Positions 36,476 to 46,193 of a stretch of DNA of 64,000 nt are shown here, piece after piece. A program made the position numbers and the translations under genes. The first letter of the stretch is position 1. Every line of letters begins with the position of its first letter. The notes under the pieces are model-generated. The model was not told the origin of the DNA and did not search any database. It saw nothing but the letters and a program-made list of their open reading frames with translations. Source of the DNA: an uncultured Gammaproteobacteria bacterium (GTDB lineage Bacteria; Pseudomonadota; Gammaproteobacteria; Pseudomonadales; Pseudohongiellaceae). The DNA lies in the NCBI GenBank assembly GCA_913048385.1, contig CAJWVZ010000015.1:1-64000 (forward strand), in the 5' to 3' direction.

Positions 36476-37927
36476 TTATACCTGCGGAATATCATTGTTA
36501 TTGAGTTTTTGTAAGTTAAGCCCATTATATTCTGCTATTGCGAGGCCTGACGCTACACTTGTAAATGGATCATGCTCGATAACTTTATCTCCAAATCGTT
36601 CTGTTAGCTTATTCTTAACTGCAGGAATCAGCGATGACCCTCCCGTCCGTATTACTATGTCGATATCTTCAGCTTTTATTTTAGCGTTTGCTAACAGGTA
36701 ATCAATAGCATGCTCAAATTGCATTAAAAGGGGTTTTATTATCTCTTCAAAATGGGTTCGTTCTACAGTTATTTCGACATCGATTTCCGGCACATCTAAG
36801 ATGGCTGTGGTTTCGTTTGAAAGGCGAGCTTTTAGAATTTTTATTGCTTGAAAAATTGTGTAACTATTATTGCCTTTTATCAGGTCGTAGAGACGTCTAA
36901 ATTTTTCTGAAGCTTCATCGTCGACTTGGATACGTTGCATTAACGGTGCAGTGAATTTATTTTGATTAAGCATGTAACTGACAGTCCAATTTAAAAGTAA
37001 GTCTTCATACTCCTCGAAGGGAAACAAAGTGTCTATCTCGCGGTAGGCTCCTTCCCTTCGCCACCTTTCACCTTTTCCCAGTAACGGGAAAAGAAGTTCT
37101 TTGAATAGTAATTGGTCTATATGATCGCCACCAACCCCGATCCCATGAGTGGCGACAACTTCGAAGCCATGTGAGGTTTGTTGAATAATGCAAAAATCAA
37201 GCGTTCCGCCGCCAAAGTCAACGGTAAGCAGTATTTTTGATGTGGTTCCAGGATTTGCATGTAAGTAACTTAAGGTTGCTGCTATTGGCTCTGGGCAATA
37301 TGATTTTTCGACAAACCCAGCGTATTCATACGATTCAGACAGTAGCGTCAGTGCTGAGTCATTGTTACTTGTCGTATTCCCCTCGAAGTTTACGGGATGT
37401 CCGATGCATGCGTGATTAGCAACGGCGTTGATGTTGGTTTTTTGAAGATTTTTTTTAATTGTTGCTTGAATTCGAAGTAACAGCGGTGTGATTAGAGCCA
37501 CAAGCCGAAAAGGTTTATCGAAAACCATTATTCGTTGCTTTTCGGCATTGCTCAATAATCTTTTAATCCCTCTAAACAAACGTCCCTGTTGACCATTATC
37601 AATAAGTGACTGACCATAAATATGTTGACTAGGAGCTTCCTCTGGTAATCCTTTATCACCAAGTTGCCCCGTGGTTGTCCTACCTACTCCTAAAAGTTCT
37701 GCACTCAGTTCAACGGTGCGTCCGGTGTTGACCTCGACGTAAGTGTTAATCGCGTTTTGGCCAGTACAAATCTTATACTCGGAATCAATATAGGTTGCGC
37801 TTGGCATTATCGTGGATGTTTTTTCTAATTTGATAACAGACACAATGACGCCATCGTAAATAGCGGCGGCGCTGTTGGATGTTCCGTAGTCAATGCCTAT
37901 TCCTACCGCGCGAGCTTTATGAGTCAC
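36476..37927 (-). CDS. Hsp70-family ATPase, YegD-like, without substrate-binding domain
   Basis: Product of 483 residues. The actin-fold ATPase motifs are present: phosphate-1 GIDYGTSNSAAAIYDG, phosphate-2 LTVDFGGGTLDF and adenosine motif IRTGGSSLIPAVKNKL. ACIGHPVNFEG fits the connecting region. The chain ends right after the nucleotide-binding domain, so the peptide-binding domain and lid of DnaK are absent, as in E. coli YegD. Function and clients are unknown. It is the first gene of an operon with the sterol-desaturase-family gene. It is not an ordinary DnaK; no dnaJ or grpE is adjacent. Confidence 0.85.
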   Translation of the reverse strand: MTHKARAVGIGIDYGTSNSAAAIYDGVIVSVIKLEKTSTIMPSATYIDSEYKICTGQNAINTYVEVNTGRTVELSAELLGVGRTTTGQLGDKGLPEEAPSQHIYGQSLIDNGQQGRLFRGIKRLLSNAEKQRIMVFDKPFRLVALITPLLLRIQATIKKNLQKTNINAVANHACIGHPVNFEGNTTSNNDSALTLLSESYEYAGFVEKSYCPEPIAATLSYLHANPGTTSKILLTVDFGGGTLDFCIIQQTSHGFEVVATHGIGVGGDHIDQLLFKELLFPLLGKGERWRREGAYREIDTLFPFEEYEDLLLNWTVSYMLNQNKFTAPLMQRIQVDDEASEKFRRLYDLIKGNNSYTIFQAIKILKARLSNETTAILDVPEIDVEITVERTHFEEIIKPLLMQFEHAIDYLLANAKIKAEDIDIVIRTGGSSLIPAVKNKLTERFGDKVIEHDPFTSVASGLAIAEYNGLNLQKLNNNDIPQV

Positions 37928-38198
37928 AATCTATCCTTATCTATCAGAATAGTTTACCACAACTTTTCTGAGCATACTGAGCTTCCCTGAGCGGCATACA
38001 GCTGTCTTATTTAGAATCTCTCTTGAATGTTATTTTGGTGCTTCGATAACAATTAATCCTCTTTGATTGATTAACTTGCTTAACTACAATATCCTTCGCA
38101 AACTTGACGGTTACTCATATGTTTCAACTCTTTACTTGTTTATCCATAGTCAGGTCATTAACTTACTAGAACCGGCATATTTATTGAACAGCAAAACT

Positions 38199-39152
38199 AT
38201 GAATACAAAAATAATTCAAATAAGAGCCTTCTGCAGACAATTTTATTGGACAGTATTTCTTATTCTCTCTTGTGTTTTAGGAGGTAATGCAACGGCAGGA
38301 ACCATAGTTCGAATCGCCACCAGTGTGGGTGATTACTCCATCGAGCTGTTTGATCAAGAAGCGCCTATAACGGTTAAGAACTTCCTGAATTATGTACGCA
38401 ATGGAGATTATAACCGCACTTATCTGCACAGAGTTGTTGATGACTTTGTTGTTCAAGGTGGAGGTTATCGTTTTGAGCTGTTTGTCGGTCCGATTGATGT
38501 AGCGTCTAACGAACCGATAAAAAATGAGTTTGGAGCATCAAATATAGCAGGGACTGTGGCTATGGCAAAGTTTGATGGTAATCCAGACAGCGCGACTAGT
38601 CAGTGGTTTGTAAATGTGGCAGATAATAGTGGGAATTTAGATACAAATAATGGTGGTTTTACTGTTTTTGGTACGGTGCTTGGTGATGGTCTTCAAGTGC
38701 TTAAAGCAATTGACGGGCTACCGTTCGTTAACCTCGGAGACAAAGCGCCCAGCGCTTCCTTTCGCACAGAAAATTATGAAAATCCGCTAGACTTTGTCTA
38801 TATAAACACGGTGATCACAGAACGATTTAGCTCTGCTCCCCATGTTTTTGAAAGTGCGACCGGTATTCTTATAACTTCTGTGAACGTCGACTCGGGTTTA
38901 GAGGCAGTCAGTTTGCAGTTAAAGTCCGTGCCCGCGGCTGAAGGATTGGTGCTTCAGGTCGATCTGGCAAGCTCAATACCGCGGAATTTGTTTGAGGGAA
39001 TAGCCACATTTAGCAGCATTGATAATAAACTTCGAATCCCATCCCTCGAGGTCAATCTAGATGGATCAGTTTCAGTGTTAAAAGATGTGGTTTTCAGCCT
39101 TCACAATGCTGCGAAGTCGCAATTTATCCTTGAAACATACGATACGCAATAG
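38199..39152 (+). CDS. Exported cyclophilin-type peptidyl-prolyl isomerase with C-terminal extension
   Basis: Product of 317 residues. A signal peptide (about 1-36, ending ATA) precedes a cyclophilin domain (about 37-200): VGDYSIELFDQEAPITVKNFLNYV, YLHRVVDDFVVQGGGY with the catalytic Arg context HR, MAKFDGNPDSATSQWFVNVADN. The catalytic Arg in FHR-type motif is here LHR. About 110 residues of unknown, strand-rich sequence follow. It should isomerise prolyl bonds in the periplasm. The frame is open from 38067, but ATG at 38199 begins a proper signal peptide. It is divergent from the Hsp70 operon. Confidence 0.85.
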   Translation: MNTKIIQIRAFCRQFYWTVFLILSCVLGGNATAGTIVRIATSVGDYSIELFDQEAPITVKNFLNYVRNGDYNRTYLHRVVDDFVVQGGGYRFELFVGPIDVASNEPIKNEFGASNIAGTVAMAKFDGNPDSATSQWFVNVADNSGNLDTNNGGFTVFGTVLGDGLQVLKAIDGLPFVNLGDKAPSASFRTENYENPLDFVYINTVITERFSSAPHVFESATGILITSVNVDSGLEAVSLQLKSVPAAEGLVLQVDLASSIPRNLFEGIATFSSIDNKLRIPSLEVNLDGSVSVLKDVVFSLHNAAKSQFILETYDTQ

Positions 39153-39182
39153 TTAAATGATTGTCAGTAAAGAGGTTTGTCT

Positions 39183-40523
39183 ATGACTAATTCTCGTGGC
39201 GAATTTTCCTCCCGATTTGGGTTTCTTATGGCAGCATCAGGATCGGCTGTGGGTCTCGGGAATATTTGGGGATTTCCGACTAACGCAGCGAGTAACGGTG
39301 GAGCCGCTTTTCTTTTCACCTATTTGTTATTGGCATTGGTTCTAGCCTACCCAGCGTTGATGGCAGAATTAATAATTGGAAGGCATTCGCGGTCAAATGC
39401 TGTAACCGCTTTGCAATTGATCTCAGTTGGCGAAAAGAGCAAGTTATTAGGTTTTCTTGTGGGTTTTTTGGGAATTGTCACAGTCACCTTTATCCTCAGT
39501 TTTTATGCAGTAGTAAGTGGATGGATGTTCGCTCTTTTTATCGAGCCGATCGCCCGCTTCTTTGGGTGGATATCCGTTGCAAGTTGGTTGGAGTTTGATA
39601 GTACGGCACGCAACATCATTGCTTTGGTTTTATTTATGGTCCTTACCATAAGTATCATTAATGCCGGCGTGCAGAATGGAATCGAGAAATGGGCTCGAAG
39701 GCTCATGCCTGCGCTAATCACCATTCTTATTGCGCTATCCCTTTATGTTTTTACTCTTCCTGGGGCTCTTGTTGGGCTGCAGGCTTATTTAATCCCGGAT
39801 TTTACCAGGGTCGCGAGCGCTGAACTTTTAGTGGACGCTATGGGTCAAGCTTTTTTTTCTTTGTCGCTTGGAGTAGGTACGATGTTAGTTTATGGATCAT
39901 ACCTATCAAAGGAAGAAAACCTTCCAATGATTGGAGGTCTTGTGGCTCTCCTTGACGTGGGTATAGCTGTTTTAGCCGGGCTACTGATATTACCCGCTAT
40001 GTATGTCGCGCTTGAGTCTGGAGTTGAAATTTTTGACTCACAAGGTAATTTGATTGCTGGGCCAAGATTAATTGTGTCTGTTTTACCCAATTTATTTGGC
40101 ACGATGGGCAGCGTCGGCTTATTTGTTGCGTTTAGCTTTTTTGCGCTAATGACTATAGCCTCTCTGACCTCATCGATTTCGATGTTGGAGGTCCCGGTTT
40201 CCTATGCCGTAGAGGAACTTAATTTCTCTAGATCTCGTGCCTCGGTTTCTATTGGTGGCTTCGTTACAATAATGTCGATTTTAATTGCTATGAATTTTGA
40301 TTGGCTTTTCGATGTGGTAGTTACGCTAACAACAGAATTAAGTCAGCCCTTGCTAGGTTTGTTTTTTTGTATTTTTGTCGGTTGGATTTGGCGACGGGAC
40401 GCAATTCTAGAAGAAATTCGATGTGGCTCTCCCAATGTCCAGAATAGTATTTTTTGGAAAATTTGGCCTTTTTACGTAAAGTTTATTTGCCCCCTTGCGA
40501 TCTTAATGGTCTATTTACAGTAA
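39183..40523 (+). CDS. Sodium-dependent neurotransmitter-symporter (NSS) family transporter
   Basis: Membrane protein of 446 residues with about 11 to 12 segments. The TM1 motif GSAVGLGNIWGFP with the unwound sodium/substrate site, NGGAAFLFTYLLLAL (TM2) and SLSLGVGTMLVYGSYL (TM6) are typical of LeuT/MhsT relatives. It takes up an amino acid or similar solute with sodium. The substrate cannot be assigned. ATG at 39183 follows AAAGAGG; a TTG at 39177 is possible. It lies 30 bases after the cyclophilin gene and may be cotranscribed. It ends the 6-kb block, converging on holA. Confidence 0.92.
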   Translation: MTNSRGEFSSRFGFLMAASGSAVGLGNIWGFPTNAASNGGAAFLFTYLLLALVLAYPALMAELIIGRHSRSNAVTALQLISVGEKSKLLGFLVGFLGIVTVTFILSFYAVVSGWMFALFIEPIARFFGWISVASWLEFDSTARNIIALVLFMVLTISIINAGVQNGIEKWARRLMPALITILIALSLYVFTLPGALVGLQAYLIPDFTRVASAELLVDAMGQAFFSLSLGVGTMLVYGSYLSKEENLPMIGGLVALLDVGIAVLAGLLILPAMYVALESGVEIFDSQGNLIAGPRLIVSVLPNLFGTMGSVGLFVAFSFFALMTIASLTSSISMLEVPVSYAVEELNFSRSRASVSIGGFVTIMSILIAMNFDWLFDVVVTLTTELSQPLLGLFFCIFVGWIWRRDAILEEIRCGSPNVQNSIFWKIWPFYVKFICPLAILMVYLQ

Positions 40524-40606
40524 TTTGCTCCCAGCTCACTGATTTTGGCGGTACTTGGTTACGAATCAATGAGTATTTTTGGTGTTAAGCTATCGCGCAT
40601 CATGTT

Positions 40607-41632
40607 TTAAAAATTTTTTCTCGATTCACAGAGTGTTATAAACAGAAAACTAAGTTGTATCCATGGATCTTTGTCATTTATCCCTTTAATCGCATGGTCA
40701 ATCACTTTAGCTTTCTCGAGAAGTAGCCATATTTTTTCAGTATTGAGGCGAGTAAGTGCTGCTCTGATTAGGTGTTGACGAGATCTCCATATCTTCGCAC
40801 TTTCAATTGCAGTTGATACAGTTGCACCTCTCGTACAATGGTCCAATATAGGCAGTAGGGTTCGCAGTTCACGGACAATAGCGTTGACTATTAGCAGAGG
40901 TGCTATCCCTTCGACTTGAAGGTTGTGGAGCATTAATTGAGAGCGAGTTGAATCCCCTTGTAACGCGGCGTCGACCATCGAATAAACTGAGTATCGAGAA
41001 TTGCTCGCAACAGAATCTAGCACAGTTTGTTCATCACAGATGAAGGCTGGGTCGCTATCTTTTAGAAGTGCTAGTTTTTCAACTTCCTGAGATGCTGCCA
41101 GCAGATTTCCTTCGACACGGTCCCCGAGAACCGAAACAGCTTCATTTGTAAACTTAATATCATGTTTGAGAAAACTGTTTTTAAGCCAAGTATGAAATTC
41201 ATTTTTTTTAAAAGGCCACACTTGAACGAGCAAGCCCCGTGATTCGATGCTAAGAAACCATTTTGTTTTTAAAACCGAGGCCTCTATGCGAGGGCTGTTT
41301 ATTAGAAAAACTATGTCAGGATCTTGGTCCTGAAGTTTTTCACGCAAAGCTGATTTTGTTCGATCATCAAATTTTGCGGAAGTGAATCGAAGTTCGAGTA
41401 ATTTTTTATCTGAAAAAAGGGATAGGTTTCCTGCGGCGTTGTGGTATTTATTCCAATCAAAGCCGTTGTCTATAAAAAAAACTTCTCTTTGAGTGAACCC
41501 CGCTTCTTGCAAACATTCACGCGCAATGCTGTTGGATTCAAGTAACAGAGTTTCCTCATTGCCACTGATCCAAATAAAGGTGGGGATTTTCCTTTTCAGT
41601 GCTTTTTGTAGCTCGGTAGGTTTGATCTTCAT
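40607..41632 (-). CDS. holA: DNA polymerase III delta subunit
   Basis: Product of 341 residues. IWISGNEETLLLESNSIAREC (N-terminal nucleotide-fold-like part), FFIDNGFDWNKYHNAAGNLSLFSDKKLLELR, and the C-terminal helical collar domain are recognisable. It opens the beta clamp within the clamp loader. The start overlaps the lptE stop by 4 bases (ATGA). leuS-lptE-holA is the standard order. Confidence 0.95.
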   Translation of the reverse strand: MKIKPTELQKALKRKIPTFIWISGNEETLLLESNSIARECLQEAGFTQREVFFIDNGFDWNKYHNAAGNLSLFSDKKLLELRFTSAKFDDRTKSALREKLQDQDPDIVFLINSPRIEASVLKTKWFLSIESRGLLVQVWPFKKNEFHTWLKNSFLKHDIKFTNEAVSVLGDRVEGNLLAASQEVEKLALLKDSDPAFICDEQTVLDSVASNSRYSVYSMVDAALQGDSTRSQLMLHNLQVEGIAPLLIVNAIVRELRTLLPILDHCTRGATVSTAIESAKIWRSRQHLIRAALTRLNTEKIWLLLEKAKVIDHAIKGINDKDPWIQLSFLFITLCESRKNF

Positions 41633-42165
41633 TTGAAACTTGCCGTTCGGAGTACCGCCTCTAATCGACGGATTACTGCGGATGCAAGATCATTCCGCAT
41701 TTCCTGCAATATTAAATTAATTTCGTCTTGGCTACCGTTAATATTCTGAACGTTTTCTAAAAAATCACGGCTCACTGTAAATCGCTCGAGTGGGATAAGA
41801 TCATTTTTGTTAAGGCTGAGTTTCACATCAAGGCTGAGTTGTAACTCATATTGAGCAGCCCGTGCTGATGAATTAATCGTTATTGGGAAAGATTGGTAAA
41901 CCTCGTTCCCAATTTCGAGCCAGGGTATGGTGCGATCCAACTCTATGTCAAAATTTGCAACTTTCACGTTAAGACCCTGCAGGTTGTCTATCAAAACTTC
42001 AGCACTAGTATCATCTGCTGTTGCACTTACCATAAGGGTTGAAAAATTCTCTAAATTTATACTCTCTTGCTTCAACGAAAAACCACACCCGTTAAGAACG
42101 AGAACTGCGAGGTTGCTGAGAAAAATCAATTTTTTCCATGTATAAAAACGGTTAATCGGTGGCAT
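41629..42165 (-). CDS. lptE: LPS-assembly lipoprotein LptE
   Basis: Product of about 178 residues. The N-terminal hydrophobic stretch ends in a lipobox VLNGC, so lipidation is expected at a cysteine about residue 27. CGFSLKQ and later beta/alpha-rich sequence, ending in RNDLASAVIRRLEAV, fit LptE (RlpB). It plugs LptD and carries LPS to the cell surface. ATG at 42165 gives a typical signal peptide length; ATG at 42189 would add eight residues. It sits between leuS and holA. Confidence 0.88.
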   Translation of the reverse strand: MPPINRFYTWKKLIFLSNLAVLVLNGCGFSLKQESINLENFSTLMVSATADDTSAEVLIDNLQGLNVKVANFDIELDRTIPWLEIGNEVYQSFPITINSSARAAQYELQLSLDVKLSLNKNDLIPLERFTVSRDFLENVQNINGSQDEINLILQEMRNDLASAVIRRLEAVLRTASFK

Positions 42166-42230
42166 TTGTATGATTGCCTTAATCTCCATTAGCGGATGTT
42201 TCAGCCTGTGTTTATGTTAGCTCTTTGCGT

Positions 42231-44726
42231 TTAAATTACGATATTCACTAGGCGGTTTGGTATAACGATGAGCTTCTTTACCAGTGCTGCACCAACAAAT
42301 TTTTGAACTTTGTTATTGCCCAGTGCTAGGGCTTTTACTTTGTCCTCGTCAAGGTTGAATGGTATCTCAACTTTGTCCCGAAGTTTCCCGTTGACTTGTA
42401 AGATTAATGTAATGTTTTCCGATATCAGAGCACTATCGTCTACCATTGGCCACTCAGCGTCTATTACGGCGGTTGCGCCACCGAGATGGAACCAGAGGGC
42501 ATGACAAAGGTGCGGTGTGACCGGAGCAAGCATTTTAACGGAGATCTCTAGAGCCTCTTGAATTATTTGCGGGGCAAGAGCGTCTTTGTTGTTTTCCGAG
42601 AATTTAGCTACAGCATTTAGCAACTCCATTGTTGCAGCTATCGCCGTATTAAAAGTAAATCTGCGGTTATAATCGTCAGTTACTTTTTCGAGAGTTTGGT
42701 GAGTCTTCCGCCGCATTTCTGATTGGTCTTTAGTGAGGCTTAGGTTTTTAAAATTCCTTAAGGTTACAGGATCATGATTTGTAACGATTCGCCAGCATTT
42801 TTTAATGAATCGATGACTTCCCTCGACGCCGCTGTCGGACCATTCTAATGACTGATCCGGCGGAGCAGCAAACATAGTGAACATTCTTACTGTATCAGCG
42901 CCATATTTTTGGATTAACGGAAGAGGGTCTACGGTGTTTCCTTTGGATTTAGACATTTTGCTTCCATCTTTCAAGACCATGCCCTGAGTCAAGAGATGAG
43001 CAAATGGCTCATCCGAAGTAACCATTCCGGCATTTCGCATCAATTTGTGAAAAAATCTAGCGTAAAGTAAATGAAGAATTGCGTGCTCTATTCCTCCAAC
43101 ATATTGGTCCACTGGAAGCCAATAATCAGCGCGTGCGTCAAGCATTTTGCTATCTTGGTCTGGGCATGAATATCGAGCATAGTACCAAGATGATTCCATA
43201 AAGGTATCAAAAGTGTCAGTTTCGCGTGCAGCATCTCTATTACATTTCGGACATTTCACCAAATAAAAAGTTTCAAGTGTAGTAAGCGGAGAAATGTTTT
43301 CGTCTAAGTTTACGTTTTCCGGCAGCACTACGGGAAGATCGGCTTCTGGAACGGGAACGCTTCCGCACTCTTCGCAATTTATGATTGGAATTGGTGTTCC
43401 CCAGTACCGTTGCCGTGATACGCCCCAGTCTCGAAGTCGATAATTTACTTTTCTTCGACCTTTGTTTATTTTCTGCAAGTATCTTTCTATAGCCAAAAAT
43501 GCTTGCTTGAAATTCAAGCCATCAAAATCTCCAGAGTTTTTAAGTATTCCGCGTTTAACGTACGCTTCAGCGCTTATATCATAGGTATCATTGCCTATGG
43601 ATTCGATGACCGCGAGCATTGGGATTCCATATTTTGTGGCAAACTCCCAATCTCGCTGGTCATGAGCTGGCACTGCCATAACGGCCCCAAATCCATAGTT
43701 CATAAGGACAAAATTCGCGATGAAAATAGGTATGGTTTCACCAGTGATCGGGTGAATTGCCTTCATCCCGCTATCAAAGCCAACTTTTTCCATGGTCGAA
43801 AGCTCGGCTTCGGCCACTGTCGAATGCGTTTGATCTAGAATGAATTTTGCTATTTCGGGATTTTTGCTACCTATTTTTTTAGCCAGAGGATGCTGGGCTG
43901 CTATAGCTAAATAGCTTACTCCCATGACCGTGTCAGGCCTTGTAGTATAGACCGTTACGACATTTAGGTTTGGGTCTACTTCATTTTTCACTTCGAAATC
44001 TAGCTCGAGTCCCTCAGAGCGACCTATCCAGTTACTCTGCATAGTTCGAACCTTTTCCGGCCAGCCCGATAATTTCTCGAGATCGTCAAGAAGTTCTTGC
44101 GAGAAATCCGAAATTCTAATAAACCACTGTGGGATTTGCCGCCTTTCAACAACCGCCCCCGAGCGCCATCCGCGACCGTCTACGACCTGCTCATTCGCTA
44201 AAACGGTTTTGTCGACAGGGTCCCAATTTACCTCGGCTTCTTTTTTATAAACTAACCCGAGTTCGAATAACTTCGTAAAAAATAATTGTTCCCATCGGTA
44301 ATAACTTGGGTCACAAGTGGCAATTTCTCGATCCCAGTCGTACGCGTAACCAAGTCTCTTTAGTTGGTCACGCATATAATCAATATTTTTATGTGTCCAG
44401 AGAGCGGGAGGAACGTTGTTTTGTATGGCTGCATTCTCTGCTGGTAAGCCAAAAGCATCCCAACCTATCGGCTGCAGAACGTTTTTTCCGCGCATGCGTT
44501 GAAAACGAGAAATCACATCCCCTATCGTGTAATTTCTAACGTGCCCCATATGCAATTGACCGCTTGGGTAAGGGAACATAGATAGGCAGTAAAATTTAAC
44601 CTTCTCTGATTCTTCTGTTACATGAAAGCTGTGGTTTTCGTTCCAATAGGTTTGCGCTTCAGACTCGATATCGGTGGGAACGTATTGGAGGGGATTCTTG
44701 TTCGAAACGTTCTTTTTTTCTTGCAT
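42231..44726 (-). CDS. leuS: Leucyl-tRNA synthetase
   Basis: Product of 831 residues, within the bacterial range. The HIGH-type motif is HMGH (in [16 protein letters not shown]), the editing domain includes TTRPDT and the GYGAV/HD region, the zinc-type knuckle CEECG with CPKCNRD is present, and KMSKSKGN is the class-I signature. It charges leucine on tRNA-Leu, including the tRNA in this window. It begins MQEKKNV after a minus-strand intergenic of 77 bases following corC; lnt, usually next to corC, is not there. Confidence 0.98.
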   Translation of the reverse strand: MQEKKNVSNKNPLQYVPTDIESEAQTYWNENHSFHVTEESEKVKFYCLSMFPYPSGQLHMGHVRNYTIGDVISRFQRMRGKNVLQPIGWDAFGLPAENAAIQNNVPPALWTHKNIDYMRDQLKRLGYAYDWDREIATCDPSYYRWEQLFFTKLFELGLVYKKEAEVNWDPVDKTVLANEQVVDGRGWRSGAVVERRQIPQWFIRISDFSQELLDDLEKLSGWPEKVRTMQSNWIGRSEGLELDFEVKNEVDPNLNVVTVYTTRPDTVMGVSYLAIAAQHPLAKKIGSKNPEIAKFILDQTHSTVAEAELSTMEKVGFDSGMKAIHPITGETIPIFIANFVLMNYGFGAVMAVPAHDQRDWEFATKYGIPMLAVIESIGNDTYDISAEAYVKRGILKNSGDFDGLNFKQAFLAIERYLQKINKGRRKVNYRLRDWGVSRQRYWGTPIPIINCEECGSVPVPEADLPVVLPENVNLDENISPLTTLETFYLVKCPKCNRDAARETDTFDTFMESSWYYARYSCPDQDSKMLDARADYWLPVDQYVGGIEHAILHLLYARFFHKLMRNAGMVTSDEPFAHLLTQGMVLKDGSKMSKSKGNTVDPLPLIQKYGADTVRMFTMFAAPPDQSLEWSDSGVEGSHRFIKKCWRIVTNHDPVTLRNFKNLSLTKDQSEMRRKTHQTLEKVTDDYNRRFTFNTAIAATMELLNAVAKFSENNKDALAPQIIQEALEISVKMLAPVTPHLCHALWFHLGGATAVIDAEWPMVDDSALISENITLILQVNGKLRDKVEIPFNLDEDKVKALALGNNKVQKFVGAALVKKLIVIPNRLVNIVI

Positions 44727-44803
44727 TTTTTTTACTCTGAATATTTCTTATAAACTCTATTTTACAAAATTTTTTGGTTTCTCAGGCAATTAATCGACAA
44801 AAT

Positions 44804-45649
44804 TTATTCTCGGTCTGAATGTATTTTTAAGAGCTTTATTTGTCGGCTGTCTGCGCTTAAAACCGTAATATTTAGAGAGTTTATTTTAACAGATTCTCCA
44901 CGTTCAGGGATGTGTCCGAACGTCTGTAATACTAGACCCCCTATTGTGGTGGAATCATTTTGTTCAAGGTTGGTTTTAAAATAGTCATCAAATTCGTCAA
45001 GAGGTGTAAGTGCTTTTACGCTATAGCTTCCATCTTCAAATTTCTTGATGAGGCTGTCATCGTCGATGTCGTGCTCATCTTCGATCTCACCGACAATTTG
45101 CTCAAGAACATCTTCGATAGTAACAACGCCACTCATATCACCATATTCATCAATAACAATGGCCATATGTTGACGAGTTTGACGAAACTCCTTTAGGAGG
45201 ACGTTTAGACGTTTGCTTTCAGGGACTACGGTAGCAGGGCGCGCCATGTCTTTTATATCAAATTTTGAGTCGCCATCGCTTATTAGCATGGGTAGCAAGT
45301 CTTTTGCGAGTAAAATACCTGATATATGCTCTACCGTCTCTTCAACAACGGGAAACCGAGAGTGTGATGCGCTTGTGATGATTTCTAAGATTTCTTGTTT
45401 GGAAAGCTTCGCGTTTACGGTAATGACTTGAGCCTTCGGGATCATAATATCGCGAACTTGCATATTGGATACCTGGAGCGCGCCCTCAATAATGCTTAAT
45501 GCGTCTGCATCGAGTACTTGATCTTGCTTGGCATTGCGAATCAGCTCGAGCAGACTGTTCGTGTCTGTAGGTTCATCAGAAAAAATTTGAATGATTTTAT
45601 CGATCCAAGACTTTGGTCTAGGATCGAGGGATGATTGATCTTCCGACAT
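44804..45649 (-). CDS. corC: CorC/HlyC-family protein with CBS domains
   Basis: Product of 281 residues: acidic N-terminus, two CBS domains (QVRDIMIPKAQVITVNA and AVIDEYGDMSGVVTIEDVLEQIVGEI region) and a C-terminal CorC_HlyC domain (EDGSYSVKALTPLDEFDDYF, GGLVLQTFGHIPERGES). The family assists magnesium/cobalt efflux or binds adenosine nucleotides. It is part of miaB-phoH-ybeY-corC; 34 bases separate it from ybeY. Confidence 0.93.
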   Translation of the reverse strand: MSEDQSSLDPRPKSWIDKIIQIFSDEPTDTNSLLELIRNAKQDQVLDADALSIIEGALQVSNMQVRDIMIPKAQVITVNAKLSKQEILEIITSASHSRFPVVEETVEHISGILLAKDLLPMLISDGDSKFDIKDMARPATVVPESKRLNVLLKEFRQTRQHMAIVIDEYGDMSGVVTIEDVLEQIVGEIEDEHDIDDDSLIKKFEDGSYSVKALTPLDEFDDYFKTNLEQNDSTTIGGLVLQTFGHIPERGESVKINSLNITVLSADSRQIKLLKIHSDRE

Positions 45650-45683
45650 AATTGCGAAAATTTCCTCTCAAAGGGTTTAAGTT

Positions 45684-46193
45684 CTACACTAACAAATAAG
45701 GGTTTGCGATACCAAGGCTTTTGAGAGCATTTTTTTCGGTTTCTTCCATGACTTCTCGGCTTTTACTGTGTTCATGATCGTATCCGCACAGGTGCAAAGT
45801 TCCATGAATTATAAGATGTGCCCAGTGGTTTTCTTCAGTTTTATTTTGAATCAAGGCTTCGTTTTTTATGATCTCCGGACACAGAGCTAGATCGCCCAAA
45901 GGCGTTGTGTCTCCTTCTTTAGGCCAGTCTTGTGTTAGAAAAGGAAAGGCAAGTACATTGGTGGGGTTGCTTTCGTTTCGATGTTTCGCATTCAGCTTTG
46001 CAGATTCATTCACATCCGATAAGCGAATAGCGATAAAAACGCCATTTATTTCAAAAGTCTGAAGCGTGTTAAAAGCTAATGCAGAACTGACCCAGATTTC
46101 ACACTGCTTTTGATTAGGTGTCCACCAAGTTCGATGACGATGGCGTAAATCATTGTCCTCACTGAGATCCACTCTGACATTGATTTTATTCAA
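45684..46193 (-). CDS. ybeY: Endoribonuclease YbeY
   Basis: Product of 169 residues. The zinc motif HGTLHLCGYDHEH contains the three histidines (H-x3-H-x5-H), and LAFPF with GDLALCPEII is typical. YbeY matures 16S rRNA 3' ends and takes part in ribosome quality control. It starts at TTG, whose last bases overlap the phoH stop by 4 bases (TTGA), a coupled start. Confidence 0.95.
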   Translation of the reverse strand: MNKINVRVDLSEDNDLRHRHRTWWTPNQKQCEIWVSSALAFNTLQTFEINGVFIAIRLSDVNESAKLNAKHRNESNPTNVLAFPFLTQDWPKEGDTTPLGDLALCPEIIKNEALIQNKTEENHWAHLIIHGTLHLCGYDHEHSKSREVMEETEKNALKSLGIANPYLLV

